A program made the position numbers and the translations under genes. From Clostridium sp. Marseille-P3244 (GTDB lineage: Bacteria > Bacillota > Clostridia > Lachnospirales > Lachnospiraceae), in contig NZ_LT635549.1 of the NCBI RefSeq assembly GCF_900120155.1, positions 2,388,688 to 2,452,687 on the forward strand: DNA of 64,000 bases, written 5' to 3'. The notes under the pieces were generated by a model. The model made no database searches and was not told where the DNA came from. It saw only the letters and a list, made by a program, of their open reading frames with translations. Positions 25,521 through 35,370 of the stretch are shown here, piece by piece; position 1 is the stretch's first letter, and every line of letters starts with the position of its first letter.

Positions 25521-26555
25521 TTAATAACGAACATAGATCATCCCGCTCTGCACCGGCCCGATCTTCACCACATCGCCCGGCTGAGGCGCATGGATCATCT
25601 GGCCGTTTCCAATATAGATGCCACAGTGTTCCCAGTTCACACAGATATCGCCTGGCTGGGGATCACTCACCTGCGGATATCCCATAAAAGTATATGTAGT
25701 ACCGAGACGACTGTAACTTCCTGTCAGACAGTAACCCACAAGTCCGGAACAGTCAAAAGAACTGGGGCCGGTAGCCGCCCACACATAGGGCAGTCCGAGA
25801 CATCCGTACGCGCGGTCGACAACGATATTCCCTGTCACTGCATTGTAGGGCGGAGCTGTGTAATTACCGCCTCCTGAAGACACTGTACCGCTATTATTGT
25901 TATTCGCAGCCGCAGCTGCCGCTTCCGCAGCTCTACGCTCTTCTTCCGCTTTTCTCGCAGCCTCCTGGATCATCTCATCCAGATTGTCTATTTCATCCTG
26001 CTTGGAGGAGATCGTCTCTGTCAATGTTGCCTGCTGAGCCTCGTATTCCGCTTCCGTTGCCTTCAGATTTTCCATCTCTGTCTCCAGCTTTGTGTGAAGA
26101 TCCTCGATCTCTGTCACAGTATTCGCATATTCCTGAAGCTGGGCCCGGTCATACTCATGTACTTTCTGCGAATATTCGGCCTGGGACACCATATCTGAAA
26201 AATCACCGGATGTCAGCACCTTCTCCATAGTAGCTGTACCGCTGCCCGATTCATACATATACTTGATGCGAAGCTTCATGGCCTCGTACTGCTCTTCCTT
26301 CTTCGCCTCGGCCTCTTCCAGGTCTTCCTCCGCCTGCAGGATCTCTTCACCGGTGCTGATCAGTTCTGTCTCCAGCTCATTGGCCTTCGCGATCAGAGTG
26401 TCAAGCTCTGTCTGAAGGTCGCTCAGTTCACTCTGGGCTGCTGCCTTCTGATCTTCCAGCTCCTCCTGCGTCGGCTCCGCCAGAACAGGAGTAACAGCCA
26501 GCGAACAGGTAAGAGCTGCTGCCAGGCATGCGCTATGTACCTTTTTAAATTTCAT
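25521..26555 (-). CDS. Secreted coiled-coil NlpC/P60 peptidoglycan hydrolase (copy B)
   Basis: Paralogue of the downstream gene, with the same layout. The ATG is set by AAAGGTG; 344 residues starting MKFKKVHSACLAAALTCSLA, a signal peptide. The coiled coil runs over about residues 28-205, followed by an Ala/Asn/Ser-rich linker. The NlpC/P60 domain has PSSFDCSGLVGYCLTGSY with the Cys and NWEHCGIYIGNGQMIHAP with the His. The coiled-coil halves of the two copies are nearly identical while the linkers differ, so the duplication is fairly recent or has undergone conversion. Confidence 0.94.
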   Translation of the reverse strand: MKFKKVHSACLAAALTCSLAVTPVLAEPTQEELEDQKAAAQSELSDLQTELDTLIAKANELETELISTGEEILQAEEDLEEAEAKKEEQYEAMKLRIKYMYESGSGTATMEKVLTSGDFSDMVSQAEYSQKVHEYDRAQLQEYANTVTEIEDLHTKLETEMENLKATEAEYEAQQATLTETISSKQDEIDNLDEMIQEAARKAEEERRAAEAAAAAANNNNSGTVSSGGGNYTAPPYNAVTGNIVVDRAYGCLGLPYVWAATGPSSFDCSGLVGYCLTGSYSRLGTTYTFMGYPQVSDPQPGDICVNWEHCGIYIGNGQMIHAPQPGDVVKIGPVQSGMIYVRY

Positions 26556-26603
26556 TTTTTCACCTTTCCCTATTTTATTATTTATGTCCCCACATATATT
26601 TGC

Positions 26604-26632
26604 ATAATACAACAGAAAGAAGGTTTTTTCAA
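26604..26632 (-). promoter_or_regulatory. Proximal promoter of NlpC/P60 copy B
   Basis: TTGAAA (26,627-26,632) and TATTAT (26,604-26,609) with a 17-bp spacer, about 50 nt before the start codon. Confidence 0.7.
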
Positions 26633-26642
26633 CAATATTCCC

Positions 26643-26664
26643 AAAAAAACCGCGCCTGCGGGGT
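26643..26664 (-). terminator. Weak terminator-like hairpin between the two copy B promoters
   Basis: CCGCAGGCGCGG followed by seven T on the minus strand. The stem is only about 4-5 bp. It may end gltBD transcription or attenuate the distal promoter. Confidence 0.4.
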
Positions 26665-26697
26665 AAATCATCTCTCCAGTTATCTGTTATGTAATGA

Positions 26698-26726
26698 ATT
26701 ATAATAAATTTCTATCAGAAATTCAA
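26698..26726 (-). promoter_or_regulatory. Distal promoter of NlpC/P60 copy B
   Basis: TTGAAT (26,721-26,726) and TATAAT (26,698-26,703) with a 17-bp spacer. The region matches the copy A promoter, including the upstream TGTTAAAAAT. Confidence 0.6.
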
Positions 26727-26752
26727 TATATTTTTAACATTTTTGTAATATA

Positions 26753-28348
26753 TTACTGGACTGACAGATTTGTATACCCCATCAGGCTTTCATCCACTTC
26801 TTTGGCGGCCTCCCGCCCCTCGCGTATGGCCCATACCACCAGGGACTGTCCTCTGTGCATGTCCCCGGCTGTAAATACCCGTTCTGCGCTGGTGGCATAC
26901 CGGCCCGCCTCCGTCTTCACATTGGTCCGTTCATTGACCTCCACGCCGAAAGCTCCGGTCACATAGCTCTCGCTCCCCAGAAAGCCCGCCGCGATCAGGA
27001 CCAGATCCGCTTCCACGGTGTACTCGCTCCCCGGGATTTCCACCATTGCCATCCGGCCTGTCTTCTCGTCCTTTCTGCTCTCCAGTTTTACCAGCACGGC
27101 TTTACAGACTTTTCCCCTTTTATCCTTGATGAATTCCTTCACTGTCGTTGTGTACACCCGGGGATCCTGTCCGAACACTGCGATGGCTTCCTGCTGTCCG
27201 TAGTCGGTCTTGCACACTTTGGGCCACTCCGGCCAGGGATTGTTCTCTGCCCTTGTATCCGGGGCCTTCGGCATCATCTCCAGCTGAAGGACGGATCTGG
27301 CTCCATGGCGGATGGCGGTCCCCACGCAGTCATTTCCGGTATCCCCGCCGCCAATGACGATGACATGTTTCCCCGCCGCCGAAATAAAACTTCCCTTTTT
27401 CAGCAGAGACACCGCTGTCCCGTTCTGAGGTGATGTCTTCACCGACTGCGTCCCGTCTCCGGACTGTCCCACGTCTTCTGAGGCGGCGTCCGGCGCAGCC
27501 GGCTTTCCGTCCTTCCACAGTGCTTTTGTCGTAGATTTCAGGAAATCCACGGCAAAATAAATTCCTTCCGCGTCCCGTCCCGGCACCTTGATGTCCCTGG
27601 GATTCGACGCCCCGCAGGCCAGGATGACCCGGTCAAACTCTTTCAGCAGCTGAGACGGCTTTATGTCCTTCCCCACATTGCAGTTCAGCCGGAAAGTGAT
27701 CCCTTCCTCTTCCATAATGCTGATCTTGCGGTCAATGTACTGTTTCTCCAGCTTCATGTTCGGAATTCCGTAGCGCAGAAGCCCTCCCGGCTTGTCCTCC
27801 CGCTCGAACACCGTCACAGTGTGCCCCCGCCGGTTCAGAAGATCCGCGGCCGCAAGTCCGGACGGACCGCTCCCGATGACTGCCACCTTCTTGCCCGTAC
27901 GCACCTTCGGGGGACGGGCCTTCGCGTATCCTTTCTCATAGGCGTTCTCGATGATGGCGTACTCATTGCCCTTTGTGGCCACCGGTTCCTGATTCAGGCC
28001 GCAGGTACAGGCATTCTCACAGAGGGCCGGGCAGACCCTGGACGTAAATTCCGGGAAGTTGTTTGTCTTGGCAAGGCGGTAGTATGCCTCCTCCCAGTTC
28101 CCATTGTAGATCAGATCATTCCACTCCGGCACCAGATTGTGGAGCGGGCAGCCGCTGGCCATGCCCATCAGGTTCAGGCCGGACTGACAGAACGGAACGC
28201 CGCACGCCATACAGCGGGCTCCCTGAAGTTCCTGCTCTTCTTTTGAAAGAGGCGTGTAGAACTCGTTAAAATGTCTGATCCGCTCAAGCGGTGCTTCCGC
28301 TGTTTTATCTCTTCTCGCGTAATCCAAAAATCCTGTCGGTTTTCCCAT
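26753..28348 (-). CDS. gltD: Glutamate synthase small subunit GltD (NADPH-type)
   Basis: Electron-input subunit of glutamate synthase. It passes electrons from NAD(P)H through FAD and Fe-S clusters to GltB. The 531-residue protein has N-terminal Fe-S cysteines (CMACGVPFCQSG, CPALCENACTCG), an FAD-binding VAVIGSGPSGLAAADLLNRR and an NAD(P)-binding VIVIGGGDTGNDCVGTA. It carries an internal acidic linker near residues 285-325. It lies 12 nt after gltB in one operon. Confidence 0.96.
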   Translation of the reverse strand: MGKPTGFLDYARRDKTAEAPLERIRHFNEFYTPLSKEEQELQGARCMACGVPFCQSGLNLMGMASGCPLHNLVPEWNDLIYNGNWEEAYYRLAKTNNFPEFTSRVCPALCENACTCGLNQEPVATKGNEYAIIENAYEKGYAKARPPKVRTGKKVAVIGSGPSGLAAADLLNRRGHTVTVFEREDKPGGLLRYGIPNMKLEKQYIDRKISIMEEEGITFRLNCNVGKDIKPSQLLKEFDRVILACGASNPRDIKVPGRDAEGIYFAVDFLKSTTKALWKDGKPAAPDAASEDVGQSGDGTQSVKTSPQNGTAVSLLKKGSFISAAGKHVIVIGGGDTGNDCVGTAIRHGARSVLQLEMMPKAPDTRAENNPWPEWPKVCKTDYGQQEAIAVFGQDPRVYTTTVKEFIKDKRGKVCKAVLVKLESRKDEKTGRMAMVEIPGSEYTVEADLVLIAAGFLGSESYVTGAFGVEVNERTNVKTEAGRYATSAERVFTAGDMHRGQSLVVWAIREGREAAKEVDESLMGYTNLSVQ

Positions 28349-28360
28349 CTTAAGCGCCTC

Positions 28361-31300
28361 CTATTTCCCATTCTTTACCATGTTGAATGCTTCGATCTTG
28401 GCTTTTTCTCTGCTTAGTCCCTTTTCCTCCATCTGGATGATCGCGGACATCATCTTTTCATAATCTTCCGGAATGATCTTCTTGAACTTCGGCAGATATT
28501 CCGAGAAATGATCCAGGATCCGCTTGCCCACTTCTGAATTTGTATAGGACACATGCTCCTGTATCATCCCCTTTAATTCCTGCACGTCGTATTTGTCCGT
28601 AACGCGCCGGATCTTTACCATATCCTTGTTGACCCTTGTGTAGAGCGTGCTGTCCATATCCAGTACATAGGCGATGCCGCCGCTCATTCCCGCGGCGAAG
28701 TTCTTGCCCACCTGTCCCAGGATGACCACGCATCCTCCGGTCATATATTCACAGCCGTGGTCTCCCACGCCTTCCACCACTGCATGTACTCCGGAATTGC
28801 GAACGCAGAATCTCTCACCGGCCACGCCGCTGATGTATGCCTTCCCGCTGGTAGCTCCGTAAAAGGCGACATTGCCGATGATGATGTTTTCATCTGATTT
28901 AAATGTGGCACTTTTGGGGGGATAGACGATCAGCTTGCCGCCGGACAGCCCTTTCCCGAAATAATCGTTGCTGTCCCCCGTCAGTTCCAGCGTCAGCCCT
29001 TTCGGGATAAATGCCCCGAAGCTCTGGCCGCCGGCGCCTTTGCACTTGATCACGAAGCTGTCCTCTTCCAGCCCGTCAGGATATCTCTTTGTGATCTCGG
29101 AGCCGAAGATCGTGCCGAATGTACGGTCCGTGTTTGTCACATCCACTTCCAGGCCTCTCTTCTGTCCCTTCTCAAGGGCGGGGAGAAGCTGCTTTACGAG
29201 AACCCGTTCATCCAGTGTCTTCTCCAGCTCAAAATTGAAGACTTTCTTGGGGTCAAAGATCATGCCCTTCTTCTGCTTCGCGTACGGGTTGGAAAGGATC
29301 CGGCTCAGATCCAGCGACGCCGCACGCCTGGACGTGGGATGGTCTTTTACCTTCAGAAGATCGGTCCGTCCCACCAGCTCGTCTACCGTGCGCACGCCCA
29401 GCCGGGCCATATATTCTCTCAGCTCTTCCGCGATAAACTTCATAAAATTCATGACATATTCCGGTTTCCCGGCAAAGCGCTTCCGAAGTTCCGGATTCTG
29501 TGTGGCCACGCCAACCGGACAGGTGTCCAGATTGCAGACGCGCATCATCACACACCCCATCGTCACCAGAGGCGCCGTGGCAAATCCGAATTCCTCCGCT
29601 CCCAGAAGCGCGGCGATGGCCACGTCCCGTCCGCTCATCAGCTTGCCGTCCGTCTCGATGCGCACCCGCTCCCGCAGGCCGTTCTGGATCAGAGTCTGAT
29701 GGGTCTCGGACAGTCCCAGCTCCCAGGGAAGTCCCGCGTTCTGGATGGAACTTCTGGGCGCCGCTCCTGTCCCGCCGTCGTAGCCGGAGATCAGGATCAC
29801 GCCTGCTCCCGCCTTGGCCACGCCCGCGGCCACCGTGCCGACTCCTGCTTCAGACACAAGCTTTACGGAGATCCTGGCGTCTTTGTTTGCGTTTTTGCAG
29901 TCATAGATCAGCTGTGCCAGGTCCTCGATGGAGTAGATGTCATGGTGAGGCGGCGGAGAGATCAGGCTGACGCCCGGTGTGGAGTGCCTGGTCTTCGCGA
30001 TCCAGGGATACACCTTGCCTCCCGGGAGATGTCCGCCCTCACCGGGCTTCGCTCCCTGGGCCATCTTGATCTGGATCTCCCGGGCGCTCACCAGATATCT
30101 GGATGTGACGCCGAACCGGCCGGAAGCCACCTGCTTGATGGCAGAACTGCGGTCCGTGCCGAGGCGCTCGATCTCCTCTCCTCCTTCACCGGAGTTTGAT
30201 TTCCCATGCAGACGGTTCATAGCAAGGGCCAGGGTCTCATGGGCTTCCTTGGAGATGGATCCATACGACATGGCCCCTGTCTTAAACCGGGTCACAATGG
30301 AGTCCACACTTTCCACTTCTTCAATGGGCACGCCTTTCTTGGGATAATTGAAATCCAGCTGTCCCCGCAGGTTGATCTTCTCTCCCTCTTCATCCACCAT
30401 ACGGGTATACTCCTTGAACATTTGATAGTCGCCCCGCCTTGTCGACTGCTGGAGCATGTGGATCGTCTGGGGGTTGTATAGATGTTCCTCCCCGCCGCTC
30501 TTGTATTTGTGCCGTCCCACGCTGTCCAGCGTCATGTCGCTGTCCAGCCCCAGCGGGTCAAAGGCCTGGGTATGGAAGGCGGTATAGTCCTCCGCGATCT
30601 CCTCGATGCCGATCCCGCCTACACGGCTTACAGTATCAGTAAAATACTGGTCGATAAACTCTTTCTTCAGGCCCACTGCCTCAAAGATCTTGGCGCCCTG
30701 ATAAGACTGGATCGTGGAGATCCCCATCTTGGACGCGATCTTGATGATCCCGTGGATCACCGCGCTGTTGTAGTCGTCCACCGCCGCGTAATAGTCCTTG
30801 TGGAGCAGCCTTGACTGGATCAGCTGGCGGATGGACTCATGGGCCAGATACGGGTTGATGGCGCAGGCGCCGTATCCCAGAAGAGTGGCAAAATGGTGCA
30901 CCTCCCGGGGCTCCCCGCTTTCCAGGATCATGGCCACAGAAGTCCTTTTCTTCGTCCGAACCAGATGCTGCTGCAGGCCGGATACAGCCAGAAGAGACGG
31001 GATCGCCACATGGTACTCGTCCATCTCCCGGTCGGTCAGGATCAGGATATTGGCTCCCTCGCGGATCACTCTGTCTACCTCCACGAAGAGGTATTCGATG
31101 GCTTTCTCCAGGCTTGTGTTCTTATAATAGGTGATCGGGATCTCCGCCACCTGAAATCCTTCCACATCCATATTTTTGATCTTCAGAAGATCCGTGTTGG
31201 TCAGGATGGGGTTATTGACCCGGAGCATCTTGCAGTTTTCTTCTTTCTTTTCCAGAAGGTTTCCGTCCTTGCCCACATAGATCACCGTGGAGGTGACGAT

Positions 31301-32893
31301 CTCCTCGCGGATGGCGTCAATGGGCGGATTGGTCACCTGGGCAAACAACTGTTTGAAATATCCGAACAGCGGCTGCCGTTTCTCTGAAAGCACGGACAGC
31401 GGCGTATCCACTCCCATGGCCGCGATCCCTTCCGCCCCGTTCTTCGCCATCGTCAGGATCGAAGTCTTGACATCCTCGTAGGCATAGCCGAAGGCCTTCT
31501 GGAGACGGGTACATTCTTCTTTCGTATATGTGGGAATGTCCTTGTTCGGGATCGGAAGATCCTTCAGCTGGATCAGGTTGCTGTCCAGCCACTCACCGTA
31601 AGGCTCCTCGTTGGCATATTTTTCTTTCAGCTCCTCATCGTCGATCACTCTCCCGGCAACCGTGTCCACCAGAAGCATCTTGCCGGGGTGGAGACGCTCT
31701 TTGACCAGGATCTTTGAAGGATCGATATCCAGGACACCGACTTCCGACGAAAGGATCAGATTGTCATCGTCTGTAATATAATACCGGGAAGGACGCAGTC
31801 CGTTCCTGTCCAGCACGGCTCCCATCACGTCTCCGTCGGAGAACAGGATCGAGGCGGGGCCGTCCCAGGGCTCCATCATCGTCGCATAATACTGATAGAA
31901 GTCTTTTTTGTTCTGGGACATGCTGCGGTTGTTGACCCACGGTTCCGGAATGGCGATCATCACCGCAAGAGGAAGCTCCATGCCGCTCATGACCATGAAT
32001 TCCAGGGCATTGTCAAGCATGGCCGAATCAGAACCGGAGGTGTTGATCGCCGGAAGCACTTTGTGCAGCTCTCCTTTCAGACAGCCTGCCTCCATCGTCT
32101 CCTCACGGGCCCGCATCTTGTCCGCATTTCCCCGGATCGTATTGATCTCACCGTTGTGCACGATAAAACGATTGGGATGGGCTCTCTGCCAGCTGGGCGC
32201 GGTATTGGTGCTGAAACGGGAATGGACCATGGCTATGGCAGACTCATAGTCCTCATCCTGAAGATCCGCGAAAAACTGGCGGAGCTGTCCTACCAGGAAC
32301 ATTCCCTTATACACGATCGTACGGCTGGAGAGGGAGACCACATACGTGTTGTCACTGCTCTGCTCAAAAACCCGGCGCACCACATACAGCCTGCGGTCAA
32401 AGGGCAGACCCTTTTCCATATTTTTCGGCCGCTCAATGAAAGCCTGCATGATACAGGGCATGCAATCCAGAGCAGTCTTCCCCAGCGCTTCCGGATGGAT
32501 CGGTACTTCTCTCCAGCCCAGGAAATTCAGGCCTTCTTTTTTCACGATCACCTCAAAAATATTCTTGGCCTGGCTGCGTTTCAGCTCATCCTGAGGGAGG
32601 AAGAACATCCCCACGCCGTAATCCCGCTCTCCCTTGAGCCGGATCCCCAAAGGCTGACAGACCTTCCGGAAAAATTTATGAGAGATCTGCAGAAGGATCC
32701 CGACTCCGTCTCCGGTTCTGCCCTCTGCGTCCTTCCCGGCTCTGTGTTCCAGGTGCTCTACGATCTCAAGGGCCCCGGCAACTGTGCTGTGGCTCTTCCT
32801 GCCCTTGATGTTCACGATCGCGCCGATCCCGCAGTTATCATGTTCAAAACTCTCACTGTACAGACCCTGCGGTGTTTTCTCTGATCTTTTCAT
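28361..32893 (-). CDS. gltB: Glutamate synthase large subunit GltB
   Basis: It converts glutamine and 2-oxoglutarate to two glutamates. The 1510-residue protein matches the family length. A 20-residue propeptide precedes HDNCGIGAIV, whose Cys becomes the N-terminal nucleophile of the class II amidotransferase domain. The central and FMN-binding synthase domains include the 3Fe-4S motif VCNLDTCPVGVATQ and PGEGGHLPGGKV. The C-terminal beta-helix GXGXG domain (about residue 1240 onward) has GGKLIVYPPK and GGCVVILGQ. It is the first gene of the gltBD pair. Confidence 0.98.
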   Translation of the reverse strand: MKRSEKTPQGLYSESFEHDNCGIGAIVNIKGRKSHSTVAGALEIVEHLEHRAGKDAEGRTGDGVGILLQISHKFFRKVCQPLGIRLKGERDYGVGMFFLPQDELKRSQAKNIFEVIVKKEGLNFLGWREVPIHPEALGKTALDCMPCIMQAFIERPKNMEKGLPFDRRLYVVRRVFEQSSDNTYVVSLSSRTIVYKGMFLVGQLRQFFADLQDEDYESAIAMVHSRFSTNTAPSWQRAHPNRFIVHNGEINTIRGNADKMRAREETMEAGCLKGELHKVLPAINTSGSDSAMLDNALEFMVMSGMELPLAVMIAIPEPWVNNRSMSQNKKDFYQYYATMMEPWDGPASILFSDGDVMGAVLDRNGLRPSRYYITDDDNLILSSEVGVLDIDPSKILVKERLHPGKMLLVDTVAGRVIDDEELKEKYANEEPYGEWLDSNLIQLKDLPIPNKDIPTYTKEECTRLQKAFGYAYEDVKTSILTMAKNGAEGIAAMGVDTPLSVLSEKRQPLFGYFKQLFAQVTNPPIDAIREEIVTSTVIYVGKDGNLLEKKEENCKMLRVNNPILTNTDLLKIKNMDVEGFQVAEIPITYYKNTSLEKAIEYLFVEVDRVIREGANILILTDREMDEYHVAIPSLLAVSGLQQHLVRTKKRTSVAMILESGEPREVHHFATLLGYGACAINPYLAHESIRQLIQSRLLHKDYYAAVDDYNSAVIHGIIKIASKMGISTIQSYQGAKIFEAVGLKKEFIDQYFTDTVSRVGGIGIEEIAEDYTAFHTQAFDPLGLDSDMTLDSVGRHKYKSGGEEHLYNPQTIHMLQQSTRRGDYQMFKEYTRMVDEEGEKINLRGQLDFNYPKKGVPIEEVESVDSIVTRFKTGAMSYGSISKEAHETLALAMNRLHGKSNSGEGGEEIERLGTDRSSAIKQVASGRFGVTSRYLVSAREIQIKMAQGAKPGEGGHLPGGKVYPWIAKTRHSTPGVSLISPPPHHDIYSIEDLAQLIYDCKNANKDARISVKLVSEAGVGTVAAGVAKAGAGVILISGYDGGTGAAPRSSIQNAGLPWELGLSETHQTLIQNGLRERVRIETDGKLMSGRDVAIAALLGAEEFGFATAPLVTMGCVMMRVCNLDTCPVGVATQNPELRKRFAGKPEYVMNFMKFIAEELREYMARLGVRTVDELVGRTDLLKVKDHPTSRRAASLDLSRILSNPYAKQKKGMIFDPKKVFNFELEKTLDERVLVKQLLPALEKGQKRGLEVDVTNTDRTFGTIFGSEITKRYPDGLEEDSFVIKCKGAGGQSFGAFIPKGLTLELTGDSNDYFGKGLSGGKLIVYPPKSATFKSDENIIIGNVAFYGATSGKAYISGVAGERFCVRNSGVHAVVEGVGDHGCEYMTGGCVVILGQVGKNFAAGMSGGIAYVLDMDSTLYTRVNKDMVKIRRVTDKYDVQELKGMIQEHVSYTNSEVGKRILDHFSEYLPKFKKIIPEDYEKMMSAIIQMEEKGLSREKAKIEAFNMVKNGK

Positions 32894-32927
32894 GACTGCT
32901 CTCCTCTCCTTTTTGCTTTATGAAATG

Positions 32928-32956
32928 ACTATACACGAATTTTTTCCGTTTGTAAA
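32928..32956 (-). promoter_or_regulatory. Promoter of gltBD
   Basis: TTTACA (32,951-32,956) and TATAGT (32,928-32,933) with a 17-bp spacer on the minus strand, about 35 nt before the gltB ATG. Confidence 0.7.
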
Positions 32957-32968
32957 CTAAAAAACTCC

Positions 32969-33023
32969 TCGAATTATCTGATAATTCGACTATTTTATAA
33001 TTTTAATATTATTATCTGATAAT
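32969..33023. promoter_or_regulatory. Twin palindromic operator upstream of gltBD
   Basis: A 21-bp palindrome at 32,969-32,989 has arms TCGAATTATC and GATAATTCGA around one T. A second ATTATCTGATAAT lies at 33,011-33,023. The shared core is ATTATCTGATAAT. The centres are 38 bp apart and sit upstream of the -35 element, a position that suits an activator. The T-N11-A shape is compatible with a LysR-type protein such as GltC, but the binder is unknown. Confidence 0.55.
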
Positions 33024-33093
33024 TTATGCATATATAAAAGTCAGGAATAATTTCTATAATACAAATTTATCCTTGAAAATCCTTGATTTTATA

Positions 33094-33127
33094 ATAAAAA
33101 ATATGGCAGAAGATCTCTCCTGCCATA
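33094..33127 (-). terminator. Intrinsic terminator after the CPBP protease gene
   Basis: On the minus strand TATGGCAG and CTGCCATA form an 8-bp stem with a 10-nt loop, followed by TTTTTTATT. Confidence 0.85.
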
Positions 33128-33199
33128 CACAATTTCAAATTGTTTTTTTATCAGAACAAACACAAAGCTTCTCCTTTCCCCTGCTGCCGGGGCTTATTA

Positions 33200-34120
33200 C
33201 TACCGGAACATATCCAGGGGATCCGGCTTGTCCGGAGGTGTTTCTTTTTCCTTTGGCCCTTCCATTCTCTGGATCAGCACAAATACAGCCGAACAGATAA
33301 ACGCGCCTCCGATCGAAGCTCCTGCCATCCTCATCGGATCTGTCCCCAGCCATGTGAACACACCTGCCGCCGTAAATATCACGGAAGCACAGTTCACAAC
33401 GATATGGAGAAACAGCGGCGCCCGGAAGGAATTGTACTTTTCATAGAGATAGGAAAGCATCAGCCCCAGAAGGAAGGTGTATATCATCTGCGTCATATTG
33501 GTATGCATCAGACAAAAGAGCAGTGAAGAACACAAAGCCGAATACCAGAATCCCTGTGTTTCCCGGAAACGCTTAAATAAAATTCCCCGGAACATCAGTT
33601 CCTCAGCCACCGGCACCACGATCCCCAGAACCAGGATCTGCATCGGGAATCCGGCAGAATACATCACCTGGGCTGTCTGCTCATACTGAGCATCTGAAAA
33701 TGCCGCCTGCGCCATGACCATCAGGCAGGTCGCCGCGATACAGCCTGCGATCCCGAACAGCAGGATCTTCCAGTAAGAGTACAGGGGAGCCTTTTTCCCC
33801 GGCGCGATGCCGGCTGCCTTCTCTTTTTTTCTGTCTCTTCCAAACAGGATCCCCGTCAGCACAAGGGTACACAGAGATGAGATCCCCATGATCTCCACCT
33901 GGTATTTCAACATGGCTTCCACAGCCGGCTCCAGGGCGTTCATATAGATCTCTGACAGATCCCGCGTCCCGGACTGTATGGCATCCATATATGCCCGCAT
34001 GATATACGGAAAGCTGATCACAGTCTGGGCCAGAGTCTGGACCACCCACTGGATCCCCAGATAGGCAAGCAGGGGGCCTGCCAGCCTCCAGAAAGAACTC
34101 TTTCTCCGAACCTGATTCAT
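33200..34120 (-). CDS. CPBP-family intramembrane metalloprotease
   Basis: A 306-residue protein with about seven to eight membrane helices. The ATG with GGAGG 7 nt upstream is used; it overlaps the upstream gene by 4 nt. The ABI/CAAX protease motifs are VPVAEELMFRGILFKRF (EExxxR), LFCLMHTNMTQM (FxxxH-like) and LFLHIVVNCAS with the third His. It belongs to the Rce1-like family; the substrate is unknown. The C-terminal tail is short and charged. Confidence 0.93.
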   Translation of the reverse strand: MNQVRRKSSFWRLAGPLLAYLGIQWVVQTLAQTVISFPYIMRAYMDAIQSGTRDLSEIYMNALEPAVEAMLKYQVEIMGISSLCTLVLTGILFGRDRKKEKAAGIAPGKKAPLYSYWKILLFGIAGCIAATCLMVMAQAAFSDAQYEQTAQVMYSAGFPMQILVLGIVVPVAEELMFRGILFKRFRETQGFWYSALCSSLLFCLMHTNMTQMIYTFLLGLMLSYLYEKYNSFRAPLFLHIVVNCASVIFTAAGVFTWLGTDPMRMAGASIGGAFICSAVFVLIQRMEGPKEKETPPDKPDPLDMFR

Positions 34121-35370
34121 CGCAATTCCTCCGCTTTCTCCAGAAACCACTTTCTGATCTCGTCTTCTTCTCCGACCGCTGTTCCCTGGACCATCCCGGC
34201 CTTTCCTCCGCCGCGTCCCTGGAATGTGCTGTTCAGATCCTTTGCCAGAGGACGCACGTCTATATCTCTGCTCCCTATAACATAACGACATACCTTCTCC
34301 GGCCGCGCCCCTTTTTTCTCTCCCGTCCTTTTCTCTTTTCCCGCTTTGCTCACCGAGCCGCTTTCCGGATGGAACACCGCGCACAGGCTGTGTCCGGAAT
34401 CCAGCGCCGCATTCATGAGCAGGCGCATGGACTCCCCTTTAATATCTTCAGTAAATATGCAGACCGCATCCTCCCCTTCCGGGATCCGCTCTGCCTCATA
34501 CCTGATCAGCTTCTTTTCCTTTTCTCCCAGTTCATATTTCACGGCGCTGCACTCTTCCTTCAGGCGGCGGACTCCCTCCGCCGTCTCATTGTCTTTCGCA
34601 CAGAGCATCGCGCAGATCTCTTTTTCCTGCCGCTGTTTCAGCGCATAGTCCGCCAGCGCGCGCACGCCGCAGAGCATGGTCACCCGGGCTCCCCCTTTAT
34701 AGCGCTGCACGTTCGTCAGTTTGATCACTCCGATCTCTCCGGTATAAGCCACATGAGGAGCGCAACAGGCGCACCTGTCATAACCCGGGATCACGATGAT
34801 CCTGACCTGTCCCTCGATCTCGATCTTGCTCCGGTACTCCATCTGCGCCAGTTCTTCTCTCGGTGGATAAATTGTCTCTACCTTCAGATTCTTCCAGACG
34901 GCACGGTTCGCTTCAAGCTCGATCTCAGAGAGCTGCTCCTCCGTGATCTCTCCGTTAAAATCCATGGTACAGTCTTCACTTCCCAGATGGAAGCCGACAT
35001 TATCATACCCGAACCGGGCATGTACCAGGCCGGACACAATGTGTTCTCCTGTGTGCTGCTGCATCTTCATAAAACGCTCTTCCCAGTCGATGCTTCCCTC
35101 GACCTGAGCTCCGTCTTCCAGCGGGCCGTCCGTAAAATGGATGACTCTGCCGTCTTCCTCCTGCACATCCGTCACCCGGACGCCGCCGAGAATACCTGTA
35201 TCCGCATACTGGCCTCCGCCCTCCGGAAAAAAGGCCGTCCGGTCAAGTTCCACCCGATATCCTGTCCTTCCGGCGGCCTGATCCGCTTTATCCGCTTCCC
35301 CGCAGGCCAGAACCCGGGCCTCAAACGCCGCCAGATGGCTGTCCTGGTAAAATAGTTTCTCTGTCATCAT
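34117..35370 (-). CDS. Alanyl-tRNA editing protein, AlaX-L type with DHHA1 domain
   Basis: It hydrolyses mischarged Ser/Gly-tRNA(Ala) in trans. The 417-residue protein has the AlaRS-like N-terminus TAFFPEGGGQYADTGIL, the zinc/active-site HxxxH in MQQHTGEHIVSGLVHARFG and the second metal pair in CACCAPHVAYTGEIG. The C-terminal half ends with a DHHA1-like FQGRGGGKAGMVQG motif. It overlaps the argS stop by 1 nt and is probably co-expressed with it. Confidence 0.93.
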   Translation of the reverse strand: MMTEKLFYQDSHLAAFEARVLACGEADKADQAAGRTGYRVELDRTAFFPEGGGQYADTGILGGVRVTDVQEEDGRVIHFTDGPLEDGAQVEGSIDWEERFMKMQQHTGEHIVSGLVHARFGYDNVGFHLGSEDCTMDFNGEITEEQLSEIELEANRAVWKNLKVETIYPPREELAQMEYRSKIEIEGQVRIIVIPGYDRCACCAPHVAYTGEIGVIKLTNVQRYKGGARVTMLCGVRALADYALKQRQEKEICAMLCAKDNETAEGVRRLKEECSAVKYELGEKEKKLIRYEAERIPEGEDAVCIFTEDIKGESMRLLMNAALDSGHSLCAVFHPESGSVSKAGKEKRTGEKKGARPEKVCRYVIGSRDIDVRPLAKDLNSTFQGRGGGKAGMVQGTAVGEEDEIRKWFLEKAEELR

